Assembly: GCA_958430865.1 (NCBI GenBank)
Contig: CAUDNR010000188.1
Span: 1-18,660, forward strand
Length of the DNA stretch: 18,660 nt
DNA from: Entrophospora sp. SA101
Taxonomy: Eukaryota; Glomeromycota; Glomeromycetes; Entrophosporales; Entrophosporaceae
Direction: 5' to 3'
Shown: positions 1 through 9,321 of the stretch, piece after piece
How the letters are laid out: the number at the start of each line of letters is the position of its first letter
Position numbering within the stretch: the first letter of the stretch is position 1
Translations under genes and position numbers: made by a program
Notes under the pieces: model-generated
Told to the model about the DNA's origin: nothing
The model's database searches: none
What the model saw: the letters and a program-made list of their open reading frames with translations, nothing else

Positions 1-93
1 TACTGTATGTAGTATTAGGAAAATAAATAAATAAAAACCACAATTTAAAATAGGGATTTTAATTTGAGATAAGATGACAGTATATTCTGTATA
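1..93. other. AT-rich left flank
   Basis: This short AT-rich stretch precedes the Tc1 element. No gene or repeat is visible in it. The last bases before the element form a TATA tract that includes the TA target-site copy. Confidence 0.6.
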
Positions 94-95
94 TA

Positions 96-246
96 CACTA
101 CCTGGAAAAAAGTATTTGGACACCTATTTACATTAATTACCCAAAAACATACATAAAATTTATATCATTTTATAGCTTAGGTTTTGAAGAATATTCATGT
201 AAAATTTTATTTTTTCAACTTATGTGAAACTTTAATAAATAAAAAA
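96..246 (+). repeat. Left terminal inverted repeat of Tc1 element
   Basis: It starts CACTACCTGGAAAAAAG and pairs with 1553-1716. It lacks a 13-bp stretch (containing ACTATAC) found in the right arm. Otherwise it matches closely up to the TAATAAATAAAAAA stretch at its inner edge. Confidence 0.9.
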
Positions 247-301
247 TATGAATTTGATGATCAAAATGGAAAAAAATTTTTTGATTGAAATCAAAATTAA
301 A

Positions 302-1363
302 TCAAAAAGTTGAGGAACAAAAAAAAAAGTAATATTCAGTTAGCCATCCTTCATTAGAAATGTATGCTTTAATTCTTTTTGGCATGCTTTCAATGAGTGT
401 ATGTAATTTTTCATAAGGAATTTGCTGCCATTATTCTTTCAGTGCAATTTCCAGTTCACTTGCATTTTTTGGATGATTTTTTCAATTTTTTAATCTCCTT
501 TCCAGCTCACTTCAGAGATGTTCAATTGGGTTAAGATCAGGTGATTGAGATGGCCATTCTTTTAATATTTTTACTTTGTTTGTTTGAATCCAAATTTGAA
601 CATCATTGGCTGTGTAAACTGGTGCATTATTGTCTTGAAAAAAAATAACCACTTCCATCAAAATCCCTCTCTATTAATTGTAACAAGTTCTTTTCTAAAA
701 TCTGAATATAACTGAAATGAATCATTTTCCCATCAACCTTCACCAAAGGACCCAATCCCTTTCCAGAAAAACACACCCAAACCATTACTCCACCACCACC
801 ATGCTTTACAGATGGAACCAATTTTTTAATATTATACTGAGTCCCATCTCTTCACCAAACATGCATTGGTCCATCATTATCAAATACAGTAAATCGAGAT
901 TCATCACTCCATATCACAGATTTCCATTTTGCAACACTCCAATTTCTTTTTCCTAGACACCAATTTAATCTTTTTATTCTTTGTTCATCAGTTAAAAGAG
1001 GTTTTACTGCTGCAGTCTGTGAATAAATTCCAAGATCATGAAGATTCTTTTGGATTGTTCTTGTGGAAACCTCAACACCACTTTTTTTAATAAACTTTCT
1101 TTGTATCTTATCTAGAGAATTGAATTATTTTTATCAACAATTTTTTTTTTATTTAAAGATTTGGGTCTTCCACTCCTTGATGCACTTTTCATATTGTCAG
1201 AATTAGAATAACATGCTATAGTATATTGAACTGTGCTTTTAGGGATTTTAATCATCCTAGATATCTCATGAATACTTTTACTGCTAGCATGGAGACCCAA
1301 AATTTTCCTTGTTCTAATTTTGTCAATTCTATATTTTTTAAAACAAAGATTGCAGATCATCAT
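302..1363 (-). pseudogene. Broken Tc1-like transposase (DDE family)
   Basis: The frame opens at an ATG at 1363-1361. The first 83 codons give a paired-like helix-turn-helix region (SIHEISRMIKIPKSTVQ) followed by the basic GRPKSL motif, as in Tc1 DNA-binding domains. A frameshift near 1112-1120 follows. The catalytic domain then shows WSDESRF (first D), KHGGGGVMVW, QDNNAPVYTA (second D) and SQSPDLNPIE (catalytic E). A second frameshift sits in an A8 run at 638-645, just before the second D. In-frame stops are TGA at 852-854, TGA at 512-514, TGA at 482-484 and TAA at 431-433. The frame ends near 302. The triad residues remain readable, but the gene cannot make the full protein. As read, 36 residues separate the second D from E, against 34 in classical Tc1. 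The adjacent frameshift makes that count uncertain. Confidence 0.92.
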
Positions 1364-1552
1364 TTTAGATCATGTTGGCTTTTTATTTGATAAGGTACTA
1401 CTAAACATAATAGAAAAGTGATGTTTTGCATAGATACTCTCCGATTTTAAGGGTTTAATATAATATAAATTTTATGCATAATAATTATGTGGGTTTTTGA
1501 GCATTTTGATAAACAATTTTTTGTTCAAAAAATTTTCAATTGAAGTTCGAGT

Positions 1553-1716
1553 TTTTTTATTTATTAAAGTTTCACATAAGTTGAAAAAATAAAATTTTAT
1601 ATGAATATTCCTCAAAACCTAAGCTATAAAATGATATAAATTTTATGTATAGTTATTATGTATGTTTTTGGGTAATTAATGTAAATAGATGTCCAAATAC
1701 TTTTTTCTAGGTAGTG
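1553..1716 (-). repeat. Right terminal inverted repeat of Tc1 element
   Basis: This is the inverse of 96-246, with an extra 13 bp. It ends CTAGGTAGTG followed by TA. An imperfect direct copy of part of this arm lies further inside the element at about 1465-1517. Confidence 0.9.
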
Positions 1717-1718
1717 TA

Positions 1719-2226
1719 TATACTACAACATTTCCTAAATAATGAATGAATGCAAAACAAACAAAAGAAATTGAACATTGATTATTATTGATTTTTTCTT
1801 TGACATTAAAATGATCTTTGTATCAAATTATTATTATTTTAATAATAATAAAATTTAAAAATCTAAACAGAAGTGAAATTATAATGGCGCATATTAATAT
1901 TTAGATTTAGATTTAGCGAAATTAGCTTCTAATTCTAGTAACCCCTTAGAAATTTTTATAAATGTGACCTTCATACGTAAATTTGTCTCCCAAAATTTCG
2001 TGCCCTAAAATGTTGTATATAGAAATCGGTGGTTCAAATGGTCAGTTTTTTTAATTGGCGCAGTATTTCGAGCCCTGCAGTTAAATTGGATTTTAACATT
2101 TTTTTATTTTTAATTTTGTTTACAAAAAAAAATATATATATAAATTTTTAAAAAGTTATTTCAAATGATTGACAAAAATAATTTGAAATTAAATGACGCC
2201 AACAACATATAACCATCACAGTATGA
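1719..2226. other. Intergenic region, 3' side of the velvet gene
   Basis: This AT-rich spacer lies between the transposon and the velvet stop codon and probably holds the velvet 3' UTR and terminator. The only structure I see is a near-duplicate 12-mer, ATTTCGTGCCCT at 1995-2006 and ATTTCGAGCCCT at 2067-2074 and its preceding bases (about 70 bp apart). No gene is visible. Confidence 0.5.
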
Positions 2227-5200
2227 TCATGATGACGATGGAGATGATGATGATGGCGACGATTTTTGTTGTGAAATTTTTTGAGATGTTGATTTTGTTG
2301 GAGATGATGTGTTGTTTGTTGTTCCAGGGCGATACGATGTGAGTGATTGATTATTACCGGGAGATCCAACAGAAGAATAACGTTCATCAATATTTATTGG
2401 TGGCAGCGAAACCGTTGATCTAACTCGAACTGGTGAAGTTGGAAATGATGTACTTTTAGTTGATAATGATTTTTGATTATTTTTGCTACTGCCATTGCTA
2501 TTATTATTATTATCGCTATTATTGTTATTGTAATTTATATTACTGCTATTGCTGTTACTATTATCTTTGTCATTCTTACTACTACCATGACTATTATTAT
2601 TGACACCACCACTACCATTATTATTATTAATATCATTTTGATTTGTCTTTGAACGTGTTAAATCACTAGGATAATGTAGATTTGAAGAATGTTGTGTGTT
2701 TTTATTTGATGTGGTGCTTGTATGATTGTTGTGGGAATACTGTGATGTTGGAACATCATGACGTGGTGGTTGATAATTATGTTCATGACGAGAGTGTTGA
2801 CCATACATATCATGTCTAAAAGGATATTCATGCCCTCGAATTGGTATAGGAGGAAGAGGATAATAATGACTATAGGTGGATGGTGGCGTTGCATACATAT
2901 GGTGGTGTGGTGGTAATGATGGAGGTTGTGACTTTTTAGAAGGAGGGGATGCTGATGATGATGATGATACATTAGAGGCATTATTATTAACTGAATGTTC
3001 AACATTGGAATTAGTCTGTTTTTCAGAAGATGATGATGATGACGATGATGAAACCAAATCTTGAATTGCTATTTTAGCTGACGGTTGTTGGCCAGTTGAG
3101 TTTGAATCAGGTTGGCCAGTTGATCTATTATCTGTTTTAGATGGAGGTGATGAGGCCGTTGCTGCACTAGGAGTACCAGTATTTACAATAGCAGAAGGAA
3201 GGTGTGGTGGTGGTAGATGAGCATATGGGCCATAATAATCAGGTGGGGGATAAGAATACATAGGATGAGGATGTGGAGAGGTCATAGGACCGGAAGGACG
3301 ATAAGAAGACGTTGCCGAAGAATCAGAATTAATATCTCTAGGTTTTGGATGTTCATGGTAATGTGACCAACGTGGAGGAGGAGGAGGATAAGGACTGGTG
3401 GATTCATAAGCATAAGGTCTAGGAGTACTAGAAGATTCAGTTGAAGAGCGTGAAGACACTCTACTGTCAGGAGTAGTGCCATAATATCCAGGCATTGCTT
3501 GACCTGGATACATAGTTCTAGGATAAGGAGAAGGTGGAGGGAGTGGATGATGCGGAGGAGGATATGAGTACCGACGATGGTCAGAAGCATCCGGTAAATG
3601 AGGAGGTGGTGGTGGGTAATAATAAGGATGATGATAAGCATATCTCCTATCATAAGGATCATAATAAGGAGGATAGTGAGGATCTTGTAAATAATCAGGT
3701 CTCTCGTGCCAAGGAATTTGCCTATGATAGCCAGGATAACCTTGTTCATAATGTGACACATGGGGCGGCGGTGGCGGCGGCGGCGGCGGTTGGTGAGTAT
3801 AAGAGGTGCGAATGTGTGGAGAAGTTGGAGTAGCGTTATCTCTTTGTTTATCAACAATCATTGCTTGAGAAGAATCAGGGCTTGCTTTTGAGCTTTCGAC
3901 TGAATGAACAGAACCCCTGTCTTGCATTTCAGCATCATTATCATCATCAGTTATACTACCATGACTTTCGTCATCAATTTTGTTATTAGCACGCGCACGT
4001 TTATTTTTTGTTTTATTTGTATTTTCATTATGATCTAATTCTTTTCTATCCCGTTTTGCTATCCGCCTGCTTACATTTTATGAAAAAAAAAAAAAAAAAC
4101 AGAAAGTCAGTCTAAGAAGTTCGAGAGGAATCATAAACAAATTATCTGATTAACAATTGATGTAATAATAAGTCAGTTATCACATAAGTCACCAAATAAC
4201 CTTCTTATTCTGATTTCTTTCCTTATTCGAATTTTCAACCCTTGATCGGCAAAAGATCTTGATAAAAAGGTAGATTCTAAAAAAATACATAAATAGAATG
4301 TGCTTATTAGAATATAAAATGAAACAAAAATTTGGCCAAGAATTAATAATTTTGACAAACCTTCCATTCCGGGGAATCTCTTTGCTGAGTATACTATAAA
4401 CACATCTGAAAAGATTGACTTACAATGATATATTTCATATCTGTAACATAAATATTAATTAATAAAAATGCATATTCATTGATAGAAACAATGATATTGA
4501 TAAGACTATATATATATAACTTAGAAAAGTAAATTACCCGATTATTTCAAACAAACTTAATTTCAGACGATAAGTTCCTTCCATTCTTACGGACAAATCA
4601 GGAAACACAAAGAAACCCGCATCTGAATTGTCTGTGTCTTTTAAATGATACAATGAAGAGACTACAGAACCTGTTGTAGAACGAGTCTTTCCATCACGAA
4701 GCAAATGAAGTTCTTCGTCAGTGTCTGGAGCAACCAAAGAAGCGTACATGAAGTAATAGGGATTCTGGAGAAACGAACTTTATTTTTTTTTTGAGTATCA
4801 AAAGGGGATGGATTAGGGACGTTATCATGTGATAAATCAGGTGATATCCAAAGCTTTATCTACCTACCTATTCTCAGGTTGGGTAAGACACGAGTCATAG
4901 ACTTTTAATTGAATTATTGGTGGTGGGTCTATTGGTCGACGATCAGCTATTTAGATCAAATGAATTATGGTGAGTGTGTTTAAAAAACTTTTTTGAATGA
5001 ATGCATAAATAGTGTGTGTATGTATGTATGTATGTGTTATTAAAGATAAATGGTAATCCATCTAATTAGATGAAAATTTTTGTACCTTTTTCACCTATTC
5101 CACACATTCTTGATTGTTTTGGTTGTTGTCGTAAAATAAGTTCATAGTTGCTAAGGAAAAAAATTTTAGTCTAAAATTTTTTTAAAGAAAAGCTTGGAAA

Positions 5201-5281
5201 ATTCTTTTATGCATACATTTCTTCCCTACTCTCTCTTCTTTGTCTCACGTGAGTAAAGTTATACGAGATACCTTCTTCCAT
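2227..5281 (-). CDS. Velvet-domain transcriptional regulator (VosA/Ryp2-like)
   Basis: Spliced exons, read downward, are 5281-5249 (tentative), 5170-5086, 4946-4868, 4777-4538, 4440-4361, 4276-4201 and 4066-2227. Introns are GT-AG and frame is kept throughout, giving about 810 residues. The velvet domain (about residues 19-200) is unmistakable: ELILRQQPKQSRMCG, RRPIDPPPIIQLKVYD, NPYYFMYASL, GSVVSSLYHLKD, FFVFPDLSVRMEGTYRLKLS, VYSAKRFPGME and ADQGLKIRIRKEIRIRRR. Velvet proteins are fungal NF-kB-fold DNA-binding regulators that dimerise and link sporulation, light response and secondary metabolism. The SLYHLKD and FPDLSVR wording suggests the VosA/Ryp2 branch rather than VelB, from memory and not from a tree. 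Basic clusters (RRRIAKRDRK, KNKRAR) follow and could be nuclear signals. The tail is rich in Pro, Tyr and His, with a Pro9 run, then Ser and Asn, and is probably disordered. The start is the weakest point: an acceptor at 5151-5152 (CCTTAG) is an alternative to the one used at 5171-5172 and would need a different first exon. Confidence 0.9.
3763..3791 (-). repeat. Trinucleotide run encoding poly-proline in the velvet tail
   Basis: A (GGC/GGT)n run on the plus strand encodes nine consecutive prolines on the minus strand. Such tracts are prone to length change between strains. It is one of the most GC-rich spots in the window. Confidence 0.75.
5011..5038. repeat. TGTA microsatellite in a velvet intron
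   Basis: A TGTG/TATG tandem tract lies inside the intron at 4947-5085 of the velvet gene. Confidence 0.7.
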
Positions 5282-6918
5282 AGTAATAATAAGATGTATT
5301 TATTTTGGCTATTACTGCTATTACTATTATAGGATTCTTTAAATATAAAAATAGATATTTTTTAAAGTGATAATTAAAATGAAGGTGAATTAAGAGAAAA
5401 GAAAGTTTTGATGTTTTTTGTTTTGTTGCTATAATAATTTAAATTTTAAAAAATGTTAAATTAATTTGTTGGTTTGATAAAATTTAAATTTTTTTTGTTG
5501 GAAAATTATATTTTGTGGATGGATATTTGTTTGGTGAAAAAGAAAATTCAACAGATTATATAATAAATTTTTGGTTGACTTTGGTTGGTTATTTATTAGT
5601 TGGTATTGGAATTCTATTTAAAAAATATAACAAGTAAATGTAGATACGTAAAATTAATACAAATGTAAATAATAAAAGTTATATAATATGAAATTTTTTT
5701 TTTTTGGAGTTTTTTTATTTAATTTTTATTTAATGGAATCGGGGTAAAAATTTAAAATAGAATAAACGTACTTAAATTTTCTGGTTTTTTGTTGGTCGAT
5801 TTTTGGTTTTTTTTTTTCTTTGTTATTGAAGGTAAATAAATAATAGAACTGATTGGTGGTAAATTGACGATGATTTTATTTATTTATAAATAAATAAATA
5901 AACAAAGTTCATTGAAGAGACTACCTGGGAAACATTTCAACAAATATAGAAGATAGAAACGGATTAAACAATAATAATAAATACCGTTGCAAAGGCCTCC
6001 GAACAAAAAACTGCGACACAACAAGAATAGGAAATTTTAAATAAAAAAGAAAAATGAAAAAATATTTTTCTAAATATTGACAATTATGAAAACAATTGGA
6101 GAAATTCTCACCTTATCTCACAAATAATAAAAAGAGAATTTCTTGGTTTTGAAAATTATTTATATTTATATCTTTTTATGGTACTAGTAATCACAAATTT
6201 GGTTGGTGATAAGATCATTCCTTCTTACATTCCAAAAATGTAAAAAAGGTCTTTCGATTTCACACAAATTTATTTGAGCGACTTACCAAAAGTTTGTTAT
6301 TCAAACAATACTTATTCTAAGATAATATAAATATTATTATTCCTTTCCCCCTTTTTGGGAACCGAAAAATGTTTTGTTAGATGTTGTACACATTTCACAT
6401 CTACATACATGTCCATCTTATACATAAATAATAATCAATGGTTGACATTATCTCATCTATGAATTTCTTTAGATCAGGGTACACCTCTTTGTATTCTTAC
6501 TTATTCTGATATCCTGCAAGAAAAGCTTTTTGCACAAAATGTCTGGACATTTGAATATGAATTTGAATATGTTATCCATTACGTTACACCTCTTTAATAG
6601 ACATTTGGAACTTACTAAATGTTTAAAGGTTAAAGACATACGTATCTTTTTTAATTGATTGATTTTGTGATAAGGGTGTTAAAATCGCTTTTATAATGTT
6701 TAAATTGAATTATTTGTTTCTTGTGGCTGCGTTTTAGTCTATATTTCTTTGTTCCCGTCGAAAAACGTTGAATATTTTCAAGAATGAAATTAGCAATTGT
6801 GTCATTTGTTGACATTTTTAGTCCTTGTCTATCTATGGTGTGTAAATGTTGATTTTTTAATATATGTTTTCTTTGATAATATATTTTTTAATCCTTCTAT
6901 ATATATATTTTTTTTCAA

Positions 6919-6951
<33 letters not shown>

Positions 6952-7092
6952 TTAAAGCACATTGAATTATTTTAATATTGTGTCATCATCATCAATTCAA
7001 ATTTGCTATTACTATAGCATCTGTGAAACATGAAACTTTTCAATGGTCGACCTTTATTGGATAGTTTGGCTTTACATAAACTATCAAAATAT
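5282..7092. other. Long AT-rich intergenic region upstream of the velvet gene
   Basis: About 1.8 kb holds no convincing coding sequence on either strand; open frames are short and low-complexity. It presumably contains the velvet promoter and 5' UTR, and could hide a non-coding first exon. Long T/A homopolymers and a poly-A plus (TA)n tract near 6917-6952 are the only structures noted. Confidence 0.5.
6917..6952. repeat. Poly-A followed by (TA)n tract
   Basis: About twenty A residues run directly into a TATATA repeat. This is a simple-sequence tract, prone to replication slippage and assembly error. Confidence 0.85.
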
Positions 7093-7094
7093 TA

Positions 7095-7264
7095 CACAGT
7101 GAATCTCGCTCGGTTTGGCGGATAATTTGGATTTTTTTTCAAAAGCCCGTTATATCAAGAAGAATTTTATTATTATAGTTTATTATAAACCATCAATCCG
7201 TTAAAATCAAGATTTTTAATTAGCATCCGTTACACTGAGATACGCTAAATTAAGATTCACTGTG
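7095..7264. mobile_element. 170-bp MITE, Tc1/mariner-pogo type
   Basis: The ends are perfect 12-bp inverted repeats (CACAGTGAATCT at 7095-7106 and AGATTCACTGTG at 7253-7264), each flanked by TA (7093-7094 and 7265-7266). It has no coding capacity. Inside, the motif CCGTTA recurs three times in the same direction (around 7148, 7198 and 7228), once as CCGTTATATCAAG. That resembles, in reverse, the TCGATATAACGG-like terminal motifs known from pogo-type elements. Small size, TIRs and TA duplication together indicate a non-autonomous miniature element. Assignment to pogo rather than another Tc1/mariner branch is inference. Confidence 0.8.
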
Positions 7265-7266
7265 TA

Positions 7267-7711
7267 TTACTTCCTTTAGCTTATGGAAATTAGGTTAAAT
7301 AAAAATAATTTTATGGAAAAATTAAATTTCTGATATCACAAACTAAAGTTACGCGTTTTTTTAAGAGATTATAGGGTGCAATAAATATCTTGTGGAGCAA
7401 TAAACACGCGCTTCTTGGAATAATATCCATCATTTCATGCAATGTTCGTCATTATACAAAAAAGAATTGAAATGAAATAACAATATAAAGCAAAATGTTG
7501 TCAAAGCTTGATGAAATAAATGTTTCCAAATTTATAACAAGGAGGTAACAACTGCGAATATTATTCAAATTGAAGATAATTCCCCAAAGATTGTTGTTAT
7601 TTAATATAAAAGCTTTTTATTTTTTTACAACTCTTAAATTGCTGTCTCACATTTCCTTTTATATACTTGTCAGGTATTTATTTATCATTTTATATATGTA
7701 TTTTGATGCTA
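7267..7711. other. AT-rich spacer
   Basis: No open frame or repeat of note is visible between the MITE and the transporter remnant. Confidence 0.45.
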
Positions 7712-8100
7712 GTAGGTTTGGCAACATTTATTGGAAATTGTGATATTTTACTATTCAAAACACATTATAAAATTAATTGGATCCGAACTTATAATCATTG
7801 GTAGAATTTTCTCATCAATATAAGAACATTGCTTTATGTATTCATTGGTACAAATTGAATACATTAGATGAAACACATTTGCAGCTTCAAGGAACCAATA
7901 AAACATGGAACAATTGACTAAAAATCAACCATCATCTCTTGGGTTAAGAGCAATTGCTCTTTGATCACTTGTAGGTGTAAACCATTTAGGAAGCGGTATT
8001 GGCTCAATTCTTGGCGGCCTACTTTACACTAAATTTGGTGATTTTAATTAAGCTATGCCAGTATTGGAACAATGATTTTATATATTGCTGGAAAATAAAA
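7712..8100 (+). pseudogene. Degraded MFS transporter fragment (MFS_1-like/MFSD6-like)
   Basis: Reading the plus strand through stops and at least one frame change gives blocks that resemble the C-terminal half of a major facilitator transporter. These are GLATFIGNCDILLF, then IGSELIIIGRIFSS, MYSLVQ, SLGLRAIAL, SLVGVNHLGSGIGSILGG and LLYTKFGD. The glycine-rich GLGSGIGSILGG-LLYTKFG pattern is typical of a transmembrane helix in MFS_1-like proteins. Interruptions include TAA after IFSSI, TGA after IAL, TAA after FGDFN and a TGA soon after. No upstream half is present, so this is a partial dead copy, not a gene. Family assignment rests on pattern memory only. Confidence 0.6.
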
Positions 8101-8214
8101 TCAAGCAAAAAAGTATTGAATGAATGAAAATCATTATGAATATGCAACAAAGAAAATTTTGACACAAATACTTTTTTTAGTCTTTTTACTAGAGATAAGT
8201 GTATTTTATATAAA

Positions 8215-8511
8215 TTACCTCTTAAAACTATTAACAAGTGGTAAATATTTAGATGACACGATAATCCACAAGTTGACATCTGTTATTAATAAATTTAATG
8301 GGTGACTGACTACATCAGTCTGAATGTAGCCTATTAATACCGAAAAATCAATTACTCTGTTCCTTTCCAGTGGGTATGATAGATCACATCCTGAATAGAC
8401 ACAATCTGTTGTATATTTCAAAGTACACATTTCGCGTGCCAAGCAGTCATCACGCGTAAACTTAGTGCTTGCAACCAAGAAGTTGTAACCGTCTCCTGAG
8501 GAATTCTCCAA
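8215..8511 (-). CDS. Unassigned open reading frame
   Basis: This 98-codon minus-strand frame has balanced composition (contains TKFTRDDCLAREMC and SGCDLSYPLERNR), unlike the low-complexity frames nearby. I do not recognise it. The initiating codon is TTG, so no proper start is seen, and its 5' end coincides with the point where transposase homology stops. It may be an exon or remnant of a gene into which the second Tc1 fragment inserted, or the unrelated flank of that truncation. Function unknown. Confidence 0.25.
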   Translation of the reverse strand: MENSSGDGYNFLVASTKFTRDDCLAREMCTLKYTTDCVYSGCDLSYPLERNRVIDFSVLIGYIQTDVVSHPLNLLITDVNLWIIVSSKYLPLVNSFKR

Positions 8512-9289
8512 CCATAAATTGCTTCAATTCATCAACGTTTTCAGGCATCCTTATTTCAACATTATTTTTCATAATGTGTCCACTTTGAGATCAGGACTGT
8601 TTGGATGGCCGACCAATCACGTTAATCATGTGCTTTAGATCATTGTCCTGTTGCAAGCACCCAGTTTCTACCACGCAACCTTTGTGCAGTTGGTTCTGCA
8701 ATATGTTGACATAATAAGGCCCATCCATGATATCAGTAAAACGAATAATGGTGTTTTATCTTTCGATGAAATTCCTTTACTTTTCGCCGTGATTTTGGCA
8801 ATCTGGTCTTTGTCCATTTTTATGCCATCTACAAATCCTGTTACAAAAGTTGTTTTACCTGTAAAGATTGTACGACTCAATCTTCATTCAAATGAGCTTG
8901 TACCCATGCTATCCAGGCTTCAATGTGACGAGTGGTCAACATTTTCAAATAGAACGTGACAAATTATGTGTAACCTTAGATGCCCACATTTATGTTCAAT
9001 AGAACCGGCCAATTTCTCAAGTTGTTCTCAATGGTATGTTTGTTTTTTTTGTGTATTTCTTTTGGTGAATGGATACCATTCATCCAAAAATAGTTTTACT
9101 TTGTGCTTTAATTTTGCATTAACCATTTTTTACAAAACTTAAAGATTTAAAGGTAATGACAAACATTAATTATCACGTAAACAATAATATCCAATCACAT
9201 TTAACATGTAAACAAATGGGGGGTTTTTTTTTTTAATAACTTCAAAAAAAATATAAATCGAAACATTTTTTTTTTTTTGAATCACACTG
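8500..9289 (-). mobile_element. Truncated Tc1-type element, one end preserved
   Basis: The surviving end (transposase 5' side) is at 9289, where minus-strand CAGTGTGATTC is preceded by TA (9290-9291), as expected for a Tc1/mariner terminus. About 160 bp of AT-rich leader separate it from the transposase start. No matching CAGTGTGATTC end is found to the left; recognisable sequence fades near 8500, so the distal end is deleted. The transposase differs strongly in sequence from the one at 302-1363, so this is a different family. Confidence 0.75.
8505..9126 (-). pseudogene. Tc1-type transposase remnant, frameshifted and internally deleted
   Basis: The ATG at 9126-9124 begins MVNAKLKHKVKLFLDEWYP. 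Following the minus strand through stops and frame changes gives LSRTIFTGKTTF (the first catalytic block, in which the expected D is replaced), then DIMDGPYYVNILQNQL, LQQDNDLKH (second D block) and MPENVDELKQFMV near the C terminus. Between the last two blocks the SPDLNPIE segment is scrambled and shortened, so the catalytic E is not recoverable. Stops include TGA after KQTYH and further ones downstream. Clearly non-functional. Confidence 0.75.
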
Positions 9290-9321
9290 TAACTAGCTGT
9301 AACTAGCTACAACCAGCTGCA
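9289..9321. repeat. Short 10-bp tandem repeat beside the element end
   Basis: The sequence reads GTAACTAGCT, GTAACTAGCT, then a diverged ACAACCAGCT, directly outside the Tc1-type terminus. It is too short to classify. Confidence 0.5.

Larger units (their letters stand above)
96..1716 (-). mobile_element. Tc1/mariner-type transposon with long TIRs
   Basis: Both ends carry CACTACCT(G/A)G in inverted orientation, each flanked by TA, the target-site duplication typical of Tc1/mariner insertion (TA at 94-95 and 1717-1718). The inverted repeats are long: about 151 bp on the left (96-246) and about 164 bp on the right (1553-1716). They differ by scattered substitutions and a 13-bp segment present only in the right arm. 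A decayed transposase lies between them on the minus strand. Total length, about 1.6 kb, is normal for the superfamily. The element is inserted about 510 bp beyond the stop codon of the velvet gene. Both ends are intact, so the DNA could still be a substrate for a transposase supplied elsewhere; this is inference. Confidence 0.93.

Noticed and set aside
2658..3857. Several frames overlapping the velvet tail exon on both strands
   Set aside because: They are shadows of the repetitive Pro/His/Ser/Asn codons; only the frame continuous with the velvet domain makes sense.
4173..4403. A single 76-codon ORF across two velvet exons
   Set aside because: It reads through the GT-AG intron 4277-4360. 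The spliced form restores the continuous velvet motif, so this is intron read-through.
4764..4768. CCAG acceptor for velvet exon 4777-4538
   Set aside because: It breaks the frame from the phase-2 donor at 4867; the AAAG acceptor at 4779-4778 keeps it and gives a good SFLQNPYYF junction.
8651..8959. 102-codon plus-strand frame
   Set aside because: It lies antisense to the truncated Tc1-type transposase, whose motifs are clear on the minus strand.
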